DNA from: JBBWZH01 sp035544115
GTDB taxonomy: Bacteria; Actinomycetota; Actinomycetes; Mycobacteriales; CADCTP01
Direction: 5' to 3'
DNA length: 64,000 nucleotides
NCBI GenBank assembly: GCA_963714145.1
Contig: OY970235.1
Coordinates: 8,494,001 to 8,558,000, forward strand
Below the pieces are notes generated by a model. That model did no database searches. It was not told where the DNA came from and saw only the letters and a list, made by a program, of their open reading frames with translations. Below are positions 16,109 through 23,878 of this stretch, one piece after another. The stretch's first letter is position 1. Each line of letters begins with the position of its first letter. The position numbers were made by a program, and so were the translations under genes.

Positions 16109-18236
16109 CCAGCCACGGCTGGGTGCGCTGGCCCTGGCCAGCCCCGACCTGGACCGGTCCCTGCTGCTGGCGGTGCAGGCGGTGCGCACCCGCGACGACT
16201 GGGAGACCCGTGGCAACCTGCTCGCGGTGCTGGGCCGCAGCCCGCAGGCGGTGCGGCAGGTACGCGGCGCCAGCGACCCGGCGGGAGCGATCGAACATGT
16301 CGCGCTCACCCGGGACGGCTCCACGCTGGTGGCTACCGAGGGCAGCGGCGGCGGCCGCGTGTTCACCTGGAACCCGAGCAACCTCGCGCAACCGAACGAG
16401 CCGATTCCGCTCGGCCAGCGCGTCGAGGCGATCACTCCGGGACCCGACCCGTCCAACGTCTACATCTCGGTGGCCATCGACTACACGATCGGCTCCCAGG
16501 CGCTGATCTACTGGGACGCCCGCGGCAGGCGCACCCTGGCCACCTATCCGCTGCCAGCCGACATCAACGGCTCGACCAGACGAACCGCCCTGTCCACCGA
16601 CCGGCGAGTGCTCGCCGTACCGACGCGGGACCGGCTACTGCTGCTCTACAACCAGACCACCGGAGCGCTGCGGACCCGCCTGCCGCTGCCCGCTCCCCCG
16701 GGCGACGTATGGCCGATCGGGCCGCTGCTGATGACCACGCTCGCCGACCGTCCGACCGCGGTGTTCATCGACCCGGCGGCGGGGCGGATCGTTCGTCGCC
16801 TGCCGCTGCCGTTCGCGGGCAACGTCGTGCCCAACCCGGCCGGTACCGCGCTGCTGGTCTTCGCCGCGGATCGTGCCGCGCTGGTCAGCATCGCGGACGG
16901 GCGGGTGATCCGGGGCTTCACCGGCGGCACCCGGACCGCGGCCGCGGCGGCGTTCTCCGCCGACGGCGCCCTGTTGGGCATCGGCGGCGACGACCAGGTC
17001 ATCGGGGTCTGGGACGCCGGCAGCGGCCAGCTTCGCGACACCCTGCGCGGGCACGCCGCGCCGGTACACGGGCTGGTGTTCTCCGCCGACGCCCGGACGC
17101 TCTACAGCGCCAGCCGGGACAACAGCGTGATCGCCTGGGATGTCGCCGGCGACAGATCCTTCGCCTTCCGCTCCAGCCGGGCACCGGCCCTGCCCCCTCC
17201 CTCTGCCACGCCGGAAGGCCTGACCAACCTCGCGCCTCCGCTGGTGAGCTGGACCGGCGACCACCGCCGCGTACACATCATCTCCGGCGACGGCACCGCG
17301 GCATCGTCGATCGATGTCGGCACCGGCCGGCCGGTCAGTTCGCTGTCCACCGTCGCGGCCGGCCTGGATGGAACCAGCCCGCCGGTGACCGATCTCGATC
17401 GCCAGGCGATGTTCGGCATCACCACACAGGGCACGCTGATGCGCTACGACCTGACCACCGACGCGCGGACCGGTACCTCACCCATCCAGCCGCCACTGCA
17501 GAACGGTGCGGCGGCCGTGTCGGGCGATGGACGGGTCCTGGCCGTCGAGACGCTGAGCGTGGACGCCGCCGGCTACCATCCGCGGGGTGTCACCCTGCGG
17601 GATCCGGCGACACTGGCCATCCGCCACCGCCTGCCCCCACTGACCTTCCCGGCCTGGATGACATGGCTCAACCATGACGGCTCGCTACTGCTCGCTACCG
17701 CCTTGTTCGACCACCACGTGGAGCTCTGGGACACCCGGACCGGGCACCGGCGATGGCGGGCCGACATCGGATCCCCGGAGGGCCAGGCCATCGCGCTCTC
17801 CCCGGACAGCCGCACACTGGTCGTCGGCACACTAGGCGGAGCCGTGGTGCTACTCGACATCGCCACCGGCCGGGTGCTGGCACGGCACACCCTGCGACTG
17901 TCGGCGCAAATCTGGTCGGCGGACTTCGCCCCCGACGGCGGCGTTGTCGCGCTCGGCGGCAACGACGGCCAGCTCCACCTGCTCACCGCGGACACCCTGC
18001 TCGAGATCGGCCAACTCCCCATCGGCACCGGCGCCACCTGGGCGCTGGCCGCCTATACCGCCGACGGCTCGGCACTGTCCGCAGTGGACGAACGCGGACA
18101 CGTCGTGCGGTGGGACGCCAGGCCGCAGTCCTGGATCCGGCGCGCCTGCGCCATCGTCGGCCGTGACCTCACCCCCGCCGAGTGGGACACCTACCTGGCT
18201 GGGGAGCCCTGGCAGCGCACCTGTACCACCGGCTGA
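16089..18236 (+). CDS. WD40 beta-propeller: open C-terminal part of the decayed regulator
   Basis: This frame stays open for 715 residues. It begins with the linker of the ancestral protein (LALASPDLDRSLLLAVQAVR, usual after the TM helix of nSTAND-WD40 proteins) and continues with WD40-type blades, e.g. AAFSADGALLGIGGDDQVIG, VWDAGSGQLRDTLRGHAAPV, VFSADARTLYSASRDNSVIA and IALSPDSRTLVVGTLGGAVV. It ends with the family tail WIRRACAIVGRDLTPAEW. It was probably once the C-terminus of the upstream regulator. The ATG at 16089 may be fortuitous: no ribosome binding site is apparent. Whether it is expressed is unknown. Confidence 0.6.
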   Translation: MRHRPESQPRLGALALASPDLDRSLLLAVQAVRTRDDWETRGNLLAVLGRSPQAVRQVRGASDPAGAIEHVALTRDGSTLVATEGSGGGRVFTWNPSNLAQPNEPIPLGQRVEAITPGPDPSNVYISVAIDYTIGSQALIYWDARGRRTLATYPLPADINGSTRRTALSTDRRVLAVPTRDRLLLLYNQTTGALRTRLPLPAPPGDVWPIGPLLMTTLADRPTAVFIDPAAGRIVRRLPLPFAGNVVPNPAGTALLVFAADRAALVSIADGRVIRGFTGGTRTAAAAAFSADGALLGIGGDDQVIGVWDAGSGQLRDTLRGHAAPVHGLVFSADARTLYSASRDNSVIAWDVAGDRSFAFRSSRAPALPPPSATPEGLTNLAPPLVSWTGDHRRVHIISGDGTAASSIDVGTGRPVSSLSTVAAGLDGTSPPVTDLDRQAMFGITTQGTLMRYDLTTDARTGTSPIQPPLQNGAAAVSGDGRVLAVETLSVDAAGYHPRGVTLRDPATLAIRHRLPPLTFPAWMTWLNHDGSLLLATALFDHHVELWDTRTGHRRWRADIGSPEGQAIALSPDSRTLVVGTLGGAVVLLDIATGRVLARHTLRLSAQIWSADFAPDGGVVALGGNDGQLHLLTADTLLEIGQLPIGTGATWALAAYTADGSALSAVDERGHVVRWDARPQSWIRRACAIVGRDLTPAEWDTYLAGEPWQRTCTTG

Positions 18237-18388
18237 GGACGCAGGGTCGGCGGCCTGCGAGGCATGGTCCACAGTACCGCCATGTTACATTGAGTAGTCA
18301 TATATTGCGCACTGTGACAGGTTGGCGTGCGGTCGGAGCCGCGGTCACACCGGACCGGCGGCGGAGGCTCGGGGTTTCGGAGGCCGCA

Positions 18389-19576
18389 ATGGGTGCGGAA
18401 ACTCGGTGTGGGTGCCATCGGGGTCGGCGCTGGGCGCGGGTGGTCGGCGTGGCGGCCGCCGCGACGCTGCTGGTTGGGCTCGCCGCGCCGGCCGGCGCGG
18501 TCGGGTGGCCGGTGCGGCGCGGTCCGACCGGGCCGGTCGCGCTACCCACTCTGGGCGGCGCCGACGCGTTCGCCAGAGCGATCAACAACGCCGGCGTCGC
18601 GGTCGGCTCCTCCCTGACCGTGGCGGGCGCGCGGCACGCCGCCCGCTGGGACGCCGCCGGCCGGGTGACCGATCTCGGCACGCTGGGTGGGCAGAGCCTC
18701 GCGGCGGCCATCAACGACGCGGGCACGATCGTGGGCAGTTCCATTGACAGCGCGGGCCAGTTCCATGCGGTGCGGTGGAGCCCGACCGGGCGGATGACCG
18801 ATCTGGGCATCGGCGAGGCGACGGCGATCAACGACGCTGGCGTCGCGGTGGGTTACCGGGACACCGCCGCCGGGCGGTGGGCGGTGCGCTGGGACCGGGC
18901 CGGCCGCACGACGTGGCTGGACCGGTTCCCGGACACCGAGGACATCGACGCGCGGGCGATCAGCCGCACCGGGCTTGTGATCGGGGTGGCCCGGGTCAGC
19001 TCCGGTCGGTCCGGGGCGGTGCGGTGGGACCGGGCCGGCCGGATCAGCTGGCTGGCCGCCCGGCCAGGGCGTAACACGTTCCCCGCCGGGCTCAACGACC
19101 AGCGCACGATCATCGGCCAGTTGGAGACCACGGACGATCCCGGGCAGTGGCATGCGGCGCGCTGGGACCGCCGCGGCCGCCTCGTCGACCTCGGCACGCT
19201 GCCGGGCGGCCACTACAGCGGGCCGGTGGCCATCGCGCCGAACGGCACGATCGCCGGCTGGTCCGACCTGCTCGGCGGGCAATTCCACGCGGTCCGCTGG
19301 GACCGCGCCGGCCGGATCCACGACCTGGGTGGCCTGCCCGGCGGCACCGGCAGCAACGCCTTCGGCATGAACCGGCGGACAACGATCGTCGGCTCCGCGA
19401 CCGGGCCCGACGGGCGGGTTCACGCCGTCTGCTGGGACGCCACCGGCCGCATCGTCGACCTCGGCGCCGTGCCGGGCCAGGACACGATCGGCAGCGCGAT
19501 CAACGACACCGGCACGGTCATCGGCCACACCGTCTCACCCGGCGCCGACTTCCGCCCGCTGAAATGGCACCTCTGA
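18389..19576 (+). CDS. Secreted HAF-repeat protein (first copy)
   Basis: The product is 395 residues. A signal peptide (RRWARVVGVAAAATLLVGLA, cleavage near AGA) precedes repeats of about 45 residues of the HAF type: a DLGTLGG turn, then AxAINDAGTIVGSS, then HAVRWxxxGRxxDL. Clear examples are VTDLGTLGGQSLAAAINDAG, LVDLGTLPGGHYSGPVAIAP and IHDLGGLPGGTGSNAFGMNR. HAF proteins are secreted and probably propeller-like; their role is not established. GGAGG lies seven bases before the ATG at 18389. Upstream, 18283-18320 is AT-rich and probably holds the promoter. A second HAF gene lies 3 kb downstream. Confidence 0.85.
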   Translation: MGAETRCGCHRGRRWARVVGVAAAATLLVGLAAPAGAVGWPVRRGPTGPVALPTLGGADAFARAINNAGVAVGSSLTVAGARHAARWDAAGRVTDLGTLGGQSLAAAINDAGTIVGSSIDSAGQFHAVRWSPTGRMTDLGIGEATAINDAGVAVGYRDTAAGRWAVRWDRAGRTTWLDRFPDTEDIDARAISRTGLVIGVARVSSGRSGAVRWDRAGRISWLAARPGRNTFPAGLNDQRTIIGQLETTDDPGQWHAARWDRRGRLVDLGTLPGGHYSGPVAIAPNGTIAGWSDLLGGQFHAVRWDRAGRIHDLGGLPGGTGSNAFGMNRRTTIVGSATGPDGRVHAVCWDATGRIVDLGAVPGQDTIGSAINDTGTVIGHTVSPGADFRPLKWHL

Positions 19577-19672
19577 CCCGGCCCGGGCCGTCGTTGCCGG
19601 CTACGGCACCGACGTCGACCGCGACCTCATCCACGCATGGTGGTCGCTGCGATGCCTGACCGCCGTCGGCGG

Positions 19673-20230
19673 CTATCCCAGCTTCCAGATCATCCGCTGG
19701 AGTTCGGTGGTCAGCACCGAGGTGGAGCTCTGGCACGGCCTCAGCTTGAGCCGGTCGTGGTCCTGTACCGGGACGTTCTGCAGGCCGAGGCAGTTGAAGT
19801 AGATGTTGCGCAGCTGGAAGGCATTGGGGTCGATCGCCGTGGGGAGGAACTGCCACCGGAACCTGTCGGTCGCGAAGCAGTTGTTCTGCTCGACCTCCAG
19901 TCCGTCAACGGTGGCCTCCATGCACAGGCCGCTGGCCAGGTTCTGGATCCAGTAGGTGCCGTCACCGAGGGAGATGAACCGGAACCGCTGCGGGGCGCCG
20001 TTGGAGGCGTAGCCGTGGCAGTGGAAGACCTGCAGGATCTGCTCCGGCGTGCTGGTGCCGTTTGGAACGTCGGCGCATTTGGGGTTGCCCGGGTTGTTGA
20101 ACGGCGGGAACAGCTCGGCCCAGCCATCCACGGGAGGGACGATGTCGGCATGCGCTGCTGGTGCGGCGGCCACCATGAAGCACACGGCGGAGATCCCGCT
20201 GACCAGCAGACCAACCGTCTTCCGGAGCAT
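19673..20230 (-). CDS. Secreted ricin-type beta-trefoil lectin-like protein
   Basis: The product is 185 residues. A signal peptide (KTVGLLVSGISAVCFMVAAA, cleavage after AHA) is followed by one beta-trefoil with GTYWIQNLASGLCMEATVDG, VEQNNCFATDRFRWQFLPT and LRNIYFNCLGLQN. These carry the QxW-like and cysteine pattern of ricin B-type lectins, although the QxW motifs are degenerate (RFRW, MIWKL). Carbohydrate binding is likely but the sugar is unknown. AGAAGGAGAA precedes the ATG at 20230. It is convergent with the first HAF gene, 96 bases apart, and divergent from an MFS gene. Confidence 0.8.
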   Translation of the reverse strand: MLRKTVGLLVSGISAVCFMVAAAPAAHADIVPPVDGWAELFPPFNNPGNPKCADVPNGTSTPEQILQVFHCHGYASNGAPQRFRFISLGDGTYWIQNLASGLCMEATVDGLEVEQNNCFATDRFRWQFLPTAIDPNAFQLRNIYFNCLGLQNVPVQDHDRLKLRPCQSSTSVLTTELQRMIWKLG

Positions 20231-20461
20231 AGGTTCTCCTTCTGGGGCAGTCCGACCCGCGTCCGGCAGAACCTACGGGGATCTGCTGAAACCGCACTGA
20301 AACGACCTCGGAGCGGCTGACGCGTCAGCCGCCGGTGGCGGGGTCGGCGGCGGCCGGCCGGGGTTGGTCTGCGGCTGGCCGTGGCCGGCCGGTGGTGGCG
20401 GCCAGCCTCGCGCTCGGTGGACGTCAGCGGCCTGACGTCGATGACCTACGCTCGGTGCGCG

Positions 20462-21649
20462 ATGCGGCTTCGTGACTCCCGCGGGTTCCGGCTGTTCTGG
20501 GCGGCGTCGACCGTGTCGGGCTTCGGCAGCCAGATCACCATGTTCGCGGTGGCGGTGCTGATCGTCACCACGCTGGACGGGACGCCCGCCGACGTCGGGC
20601 TGGTCAACTCCGCCCGCTGGCTGCCGTATCTGCTGTTCGGCCTGGTCGTCGGCGCGCTGGCCGACCGGGTCCGGCGCCGGCCGCTGCTCGTCGGCACCGA
20701 CCTGGCGCGCGCGGTGCTGCTGTGCGCGGTTCCGCTGCTGGCCTGGCCGGATCAGCTCAGCGTGCCGGTGCTGATCGTCATCATGGCCGTGTTCGGGCTG
20801 GCGTCGCTGGTCAACGACGCGGCCCACCAGTCGTTCCTGCCGCGGCTGCTACCCCGCGACGCGCTGCCCCGGGCGAACGCCCGGCTGGAACAGAGTTCGG
20901 CGGCCGCTGAGACATCCGGCCCCGCGATGGCCGGCGGACTGGTGTCCTGGCTCGGCGCGCCGGCGGCGGTGTTGGTGGATGCCGCGTCGTACCTCGTGTC
21001 CGCCGTCCTCACCGCGCGGATCCCCATCGAGGACCCGCCCGCGCCGGCTCGCGGGCCGCTGCGGCAGGAGATCCGGGAAGGCGTCGGCTGGGTGTACGGG
21101 CACCGCATGCTGCGGCCGCTCGCGCTCAGCACCCACGGCTGGACCCTGTTCGCCGCGGTGCTCGGCGCCGTGTACGTCCCGTACGCGTTGCTGGAGCTGG
21201 GCCTCAGCCCGCTGGAGTCGGGCCTGACGCTCGCCGCGGCCGGGGTCGGTGGCCTGCTCGGCAGCGGGCTGTCGGAGCGGTGGGGCCGACGGCCGGGCAT
21301 CGCCGTACCGGCCGCCTGGCTGCTGGACGCGGTCGGCATCGCGGTGATCGCGGTGACGCCGGTGCACGGGCTGGTCGTCGCCGGGGCCGGGCAGTTCCTC
21401 AACGGCCTGGGGCTCGGCCTGTCCAGCCCGGTCGAGCTGTCCTACCGGCAGGCGGCCACCCCGGACCGGCTGCAGGCCCGGATGAACGCGACCGTGCGCT
21501 CGTTCAACCGGGCCGCGGTCGTCATCGGCGCTCCGGTGGGCGGGTTGATCGCCGACGCGGTCGGGATCCGGTTCGCGCTCTGGGTCGCCGCCGCCGGACT
21601 CACCACCGCTGCGCTGGCGTTGCTCTCGTCCCCGTTCCGGCACGCCTGA
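20462..21649 (+). CDS. MFS transporter (enterobactin exporter-like group)
   Basis: From the ATG at 20462 the product has 395 residues and about twelve TM helices. It begins MRLRDSRGFRLFWAASTVSG, the N-terminus usual for this MFS group, with the loop GALADRVRRRPLLVGTDLAR after TM2 and LLPRDALPRANARLEQSSAA before TM4-5. These proteins export siderophores or macrolide-like drugs in characterised cases; the substrate here is unknown. In-frame starts at 20417 and 20441 are possible. A perfect palindrome follows the stop. Confidence 0.8.
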   Translation: MRLRDSRGFRLFWAASTVSGFGSQITMFAVAVLIVTTLDGTPADVGLVNSARWLPYLLFGLVVGALADRVRRRPLLVGTDLARAVLLCAVPLLAWPDQLSVPVLIVIMAVFGLASLVNDAAHQSFLPRLLPRDALPRANARLEQSSAAAETSGPAMAGGLVSWLGAPAAVLVDAASYLVSAVLTARIPIEDPPAPARGPLRQEIREGVGWVYGHRMLRPLALSTHGWTLFAAVLGAVYVPYALLELGLSPLESGLTLAAAGVGGLLGSGLSERWGRRPGIAVPAAWLLDAVGIAVIAVTPVHGLVVAGAGQFLNGLGLGLSSPVELSYRQAATPDRLQARMNATVRSFNRAAVVIGAPVGGLIADAVGIRFALWVAAAGLTTAALALLSSPFRHA

Positions 21650-21707
21650 GCGGGCGGAAACGTGGCGCGGTACTGCCTGTCGGCGCCTGCCCTTGGACCC
21701 CGACGGA

Positions 21708-21733
21708 GGGACGGTCGCCCGGGCGACCGTCCC
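21708..21733. terminator. Perfect palindromic hairpin between convergent genes
   Basis: GGGACGGTCGCCC at 21708-21720 is followed directly by its exact complement at 21721-21733. It lies between the stops of the MFS gene and the PIG-L gene and would fold for transcripts from either side. There is no U-run. Confidence 0.75.
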
Positions 21734-21769
21734 ACCCGGGGCCGAACATCGGCACCGGGTGACCCGGGG

Positions 21770-22531
21770 TCAGTCCTGCATGGCTTCGGTGAGGAGCTCC
21801 GGTGGTGCCTGCAGGTCGTGGGCGCGGAACAGGACGGCGTGCTCGACGCCCATGGCCTTGCCGCTCATCGCGGTGAACTTCGGGATGAAGTCCGCGGGGG
21901 CGGGGTGGCCCGGGAGCGCGGCCAGGTACGCGGCGTGCGCCTGGAGCGAGGCGACGCCGCGGCGCAGCGGCTCACCGGTGACCTCGACGCCGTGGGTCAT
22001 GCCGGGGCCGGCGAGCCGGGGGACGATGAGCCAGCGCACCGAGTGCGGTTCGAGGCCCTCGTCGTCGACCTGCTCCGGGAAGACCCACCGGTTGCCCGCG
22101 TCGCGCACCGCGTCGAGCGCCGCGAGCCCGGCCGCGCGGTGGTCGGCCTGGTCGAAGCCGTAGGGCGTCTCGATCTCGTAGCCGGTGCTGAGTACGACGT
22201 CGGGCTTGAACCGGCGGATCTCCCGGCAGATGTCCCGGCGCAGGTCGAGGCCGTAGACGAGGACGCCGTCCGGATGCTCGAGGACGGTCAGGTGCTTGAC
22301 GCCGACGACGGCGCAGGCGGCCTGCTGCTCGGCGAGGCGCAGGCGTGCCGTCTCCTCGGGAGGGTTCGGCATGCCGGCCTCGCCGCGGGTGAGCAGCAGA
22401 TAACCGACCTCGATGCCGCGCGCGGTCCAGCGGGCGACGGCCGCGGACGTGCCGTACTCCATGTCGTCCGGGTGCGCGACGACGCAGAGCACCCGCTGGA
22501 AGGACTCCTCGGGCAGGGCAGGCAATGTCAT
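21770..22531 (-). CDS. PIG-L/LmbE-family zinc deacetylase
   Basis: The product is 253 residues. The zinc site is visible as AHPDD at about residues 19-23 and the later QADHRAAG, the usual His/Asp/His ligands. Family members remove N-acetyl groups from sugars or amide-cleave mycothiol conjugates (MshB, Mca, teicoplanin-type deacetylases). Which substrate applies is unclear. The sequence TRGEAGMPNPPEETARLRLAEQ fits the group of MshB/Mca relatives. It is monocistronic, divergent from the second HAF gene. Confidence 0.87.
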   Translation of the reverse strand: MTLPALPEESFQRVLCVVAHPDDMEYGTSAAVARWTARGIEVGYLLLTRGEAGMPNPPEETARLRLAEQQAACAVVGVKHLTVLEHPDGVLVYGLDLRRDICREIRRFKPDVVLSTGYEIETPYGFDQADHRAAGLAALDAVRDAGNRWVFPEQVDDEGLEPHSVRWLIVPRLAGPGMTHGVEVTGEPLRRGVASLQAHAAYLAALPGHPAPADFIPKFTAMSGKAMGVEHAVLFRAHDLQAPPELLTEAMQD

Positions 22532-22613
22532 GCCGACGATCCTTCCGCATCCAGCCCGCGGCCGACGCGACGGAAGGGGCGGAGCCCCGGCTACGGCGTC
22601 AGCAGGACGATTA

Positions 22614-22635
22614 CGTAGTGTAGTGTTTGACTACG
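22614..22635. promoter_or_regulatory. Inverted repeat upstream of second HAF gene
   Basis: CGTAGT at 22614-22619 and ACTACG at 22630-22635 form a perfect inverted repeat with a 10-base spacer, in a locally AT-richer stretch 51 bases before the HAF start. The spacer contains a further GTAGT. It is probably a regulator site or part of the promoter. Confidence 0.45.
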
Positions 22636-22686
22636 ATTCGTGTGCGGCTTGAGGTCTTCGGCCTCGAGCGAGCAGGGGGGCGACCG

Positions 22687-23685
22687 ATGCGGCCAATAGC
22701 GCGGACCTGGGCGGTCGCTGCTGTGGCGGCGCTGCTGGCGAGCACGGCCGTGGAGACGGCGGTGCGGGCGGAGGCGTCGGTTGCCGCGCCGGTTCGGCTC
22801 GTCGATCTGGGCACGCTCGGTGGGGCGTGCTGCAGTGAGGCGTCGGCGATCAACGACCGGGGCCAGGTGGTGGGGGCGAGCCAGATCGGGACCGACCCGG
22901 GCGCGCCGTCGCATGCGGTCCGCTGGGAACGCGGCCGGGTGACGGATCTGGGCACGCTGGGCGGCGCGTACAGCGGGGCGAACGGGATCAACGAGCGTGG
23001 TGACGTGGTCGGCGGGAGCGAGCTCGCCTCGCCGGGGCCGGGGCAGCACGCGTTCCTGTGGCGCCGGGGCCGGATGCTCGACCTGGGCACGCTGGGCGGT
23101 ACGCAGAGCTGGGCCACCGACGTGAACGACCATGGCGTGGTCGTCGGGACCAGTTCCACCGCGAACGGCTCCTGGCACTCGTTCCGTTGGGCCGACGGGC
23201 AGATGGTCGACCTGGGCAGCGGGGAGTACAGCCGCGGGACCGGCATCAACGACCGCGGTGAGATCTCCGCGACCTGGAACTTCAACGAACCGGTGCGGTG
23301 GTGGAACGGTGTCGGTACGTCCCTGCCGCTTCCCACGGGCGGGCTGGGCGGCGGTGCGGAGGCGATCAACAGGCGGGGCAGCGTGGCGGGTTTCGTCTCC
23401 GTGCCGTCCGGGAACGCCGCCGCCCTGTGGCGGGGTGGTCGGTTGACCGTGCTGGCCGTGCCGCCCGGTCTGAGCAACGTGGGCGCCAACGGCATCAACG
23501 ACTGTGACGAGGTCGTCGGAGGCGGCGATGGCACGGCGTTGCACTGGTCCCCGCGCCGGGTGACCGCACTGCCCAACCTGGCTGGCGGCCGAAGCTACGC
23601 CCTCGATATCAACAACCACGGCCAGATCGTCGGCCAGAGCGAGACCAGCCTCACGATCTTCCACGCGGTGCTCTGGACGAGGTAG
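22687..23685 (+). CDS. Secreted HAF-repeat protein (second copy)
   Basis: The product is 332 residues with a signal peptide (TWAVAAVAALLASTAVETAV) and at least six HAF repeats, such as LVDLGTLGGACCSEASAIND, VTDLGTLGGAYSGANGINER and MLDLGTLGGTQSWATDVNDH. It is shorter than the first copy and its repeats are closer to consensus, so the two look like old paralogues rather than a recent duplication. GAGCAGGGGGG lies upstream of the ATG at 22687. The next gene starts 193 bases downstream in the same direction, and co-transcription is possible. Confidence 0.85.
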   Translation: MRPIARTWAVAAVAALLASTAVETAVRAEASVAAPVRLVDLGTLGGACCSEASAINDRGQVVGASQIGTDPGAPSHAVRWERGRVTDLGTLGGAYSGANGINERGDVVGGSELASPGPGQHAFLWRRGRMLDLGTLGGTQSWATDVNDHGVVVGTSSTANGSWHSFRWADGQMVDLGSGEYSRGTGINDRGEISATWNFNEPVRWWNGVGTSLPLPTGGLGGGAEAINRRGSVAGFVSVPSGNAAALWRGGRLTVLAVPPGLSNVGANGINDCDEVVGGGDGTALHWSPRRVTALPNLAGGRSYALDINNHGQIVGQSETSLTIFHAVLWTR

Positions 23686-23878
23686 CCCGACCGGGTGTCG
23701 ACAGGGACGCTGCGGTGCCGCCGGTCATCGAAGCGCCCGGCGTCGGTGAACCGGGTTGCCCGAAGGGGCACCTGGATCTACGCGGAAGGTACTGCGCGGC
23801 GCCGTCGTCGCTGGACAACACTTGGCTCATGGTCATCCGCTGGCCGCGGCGCTCGCCGGCGCAAGCAGTCACCAATCC

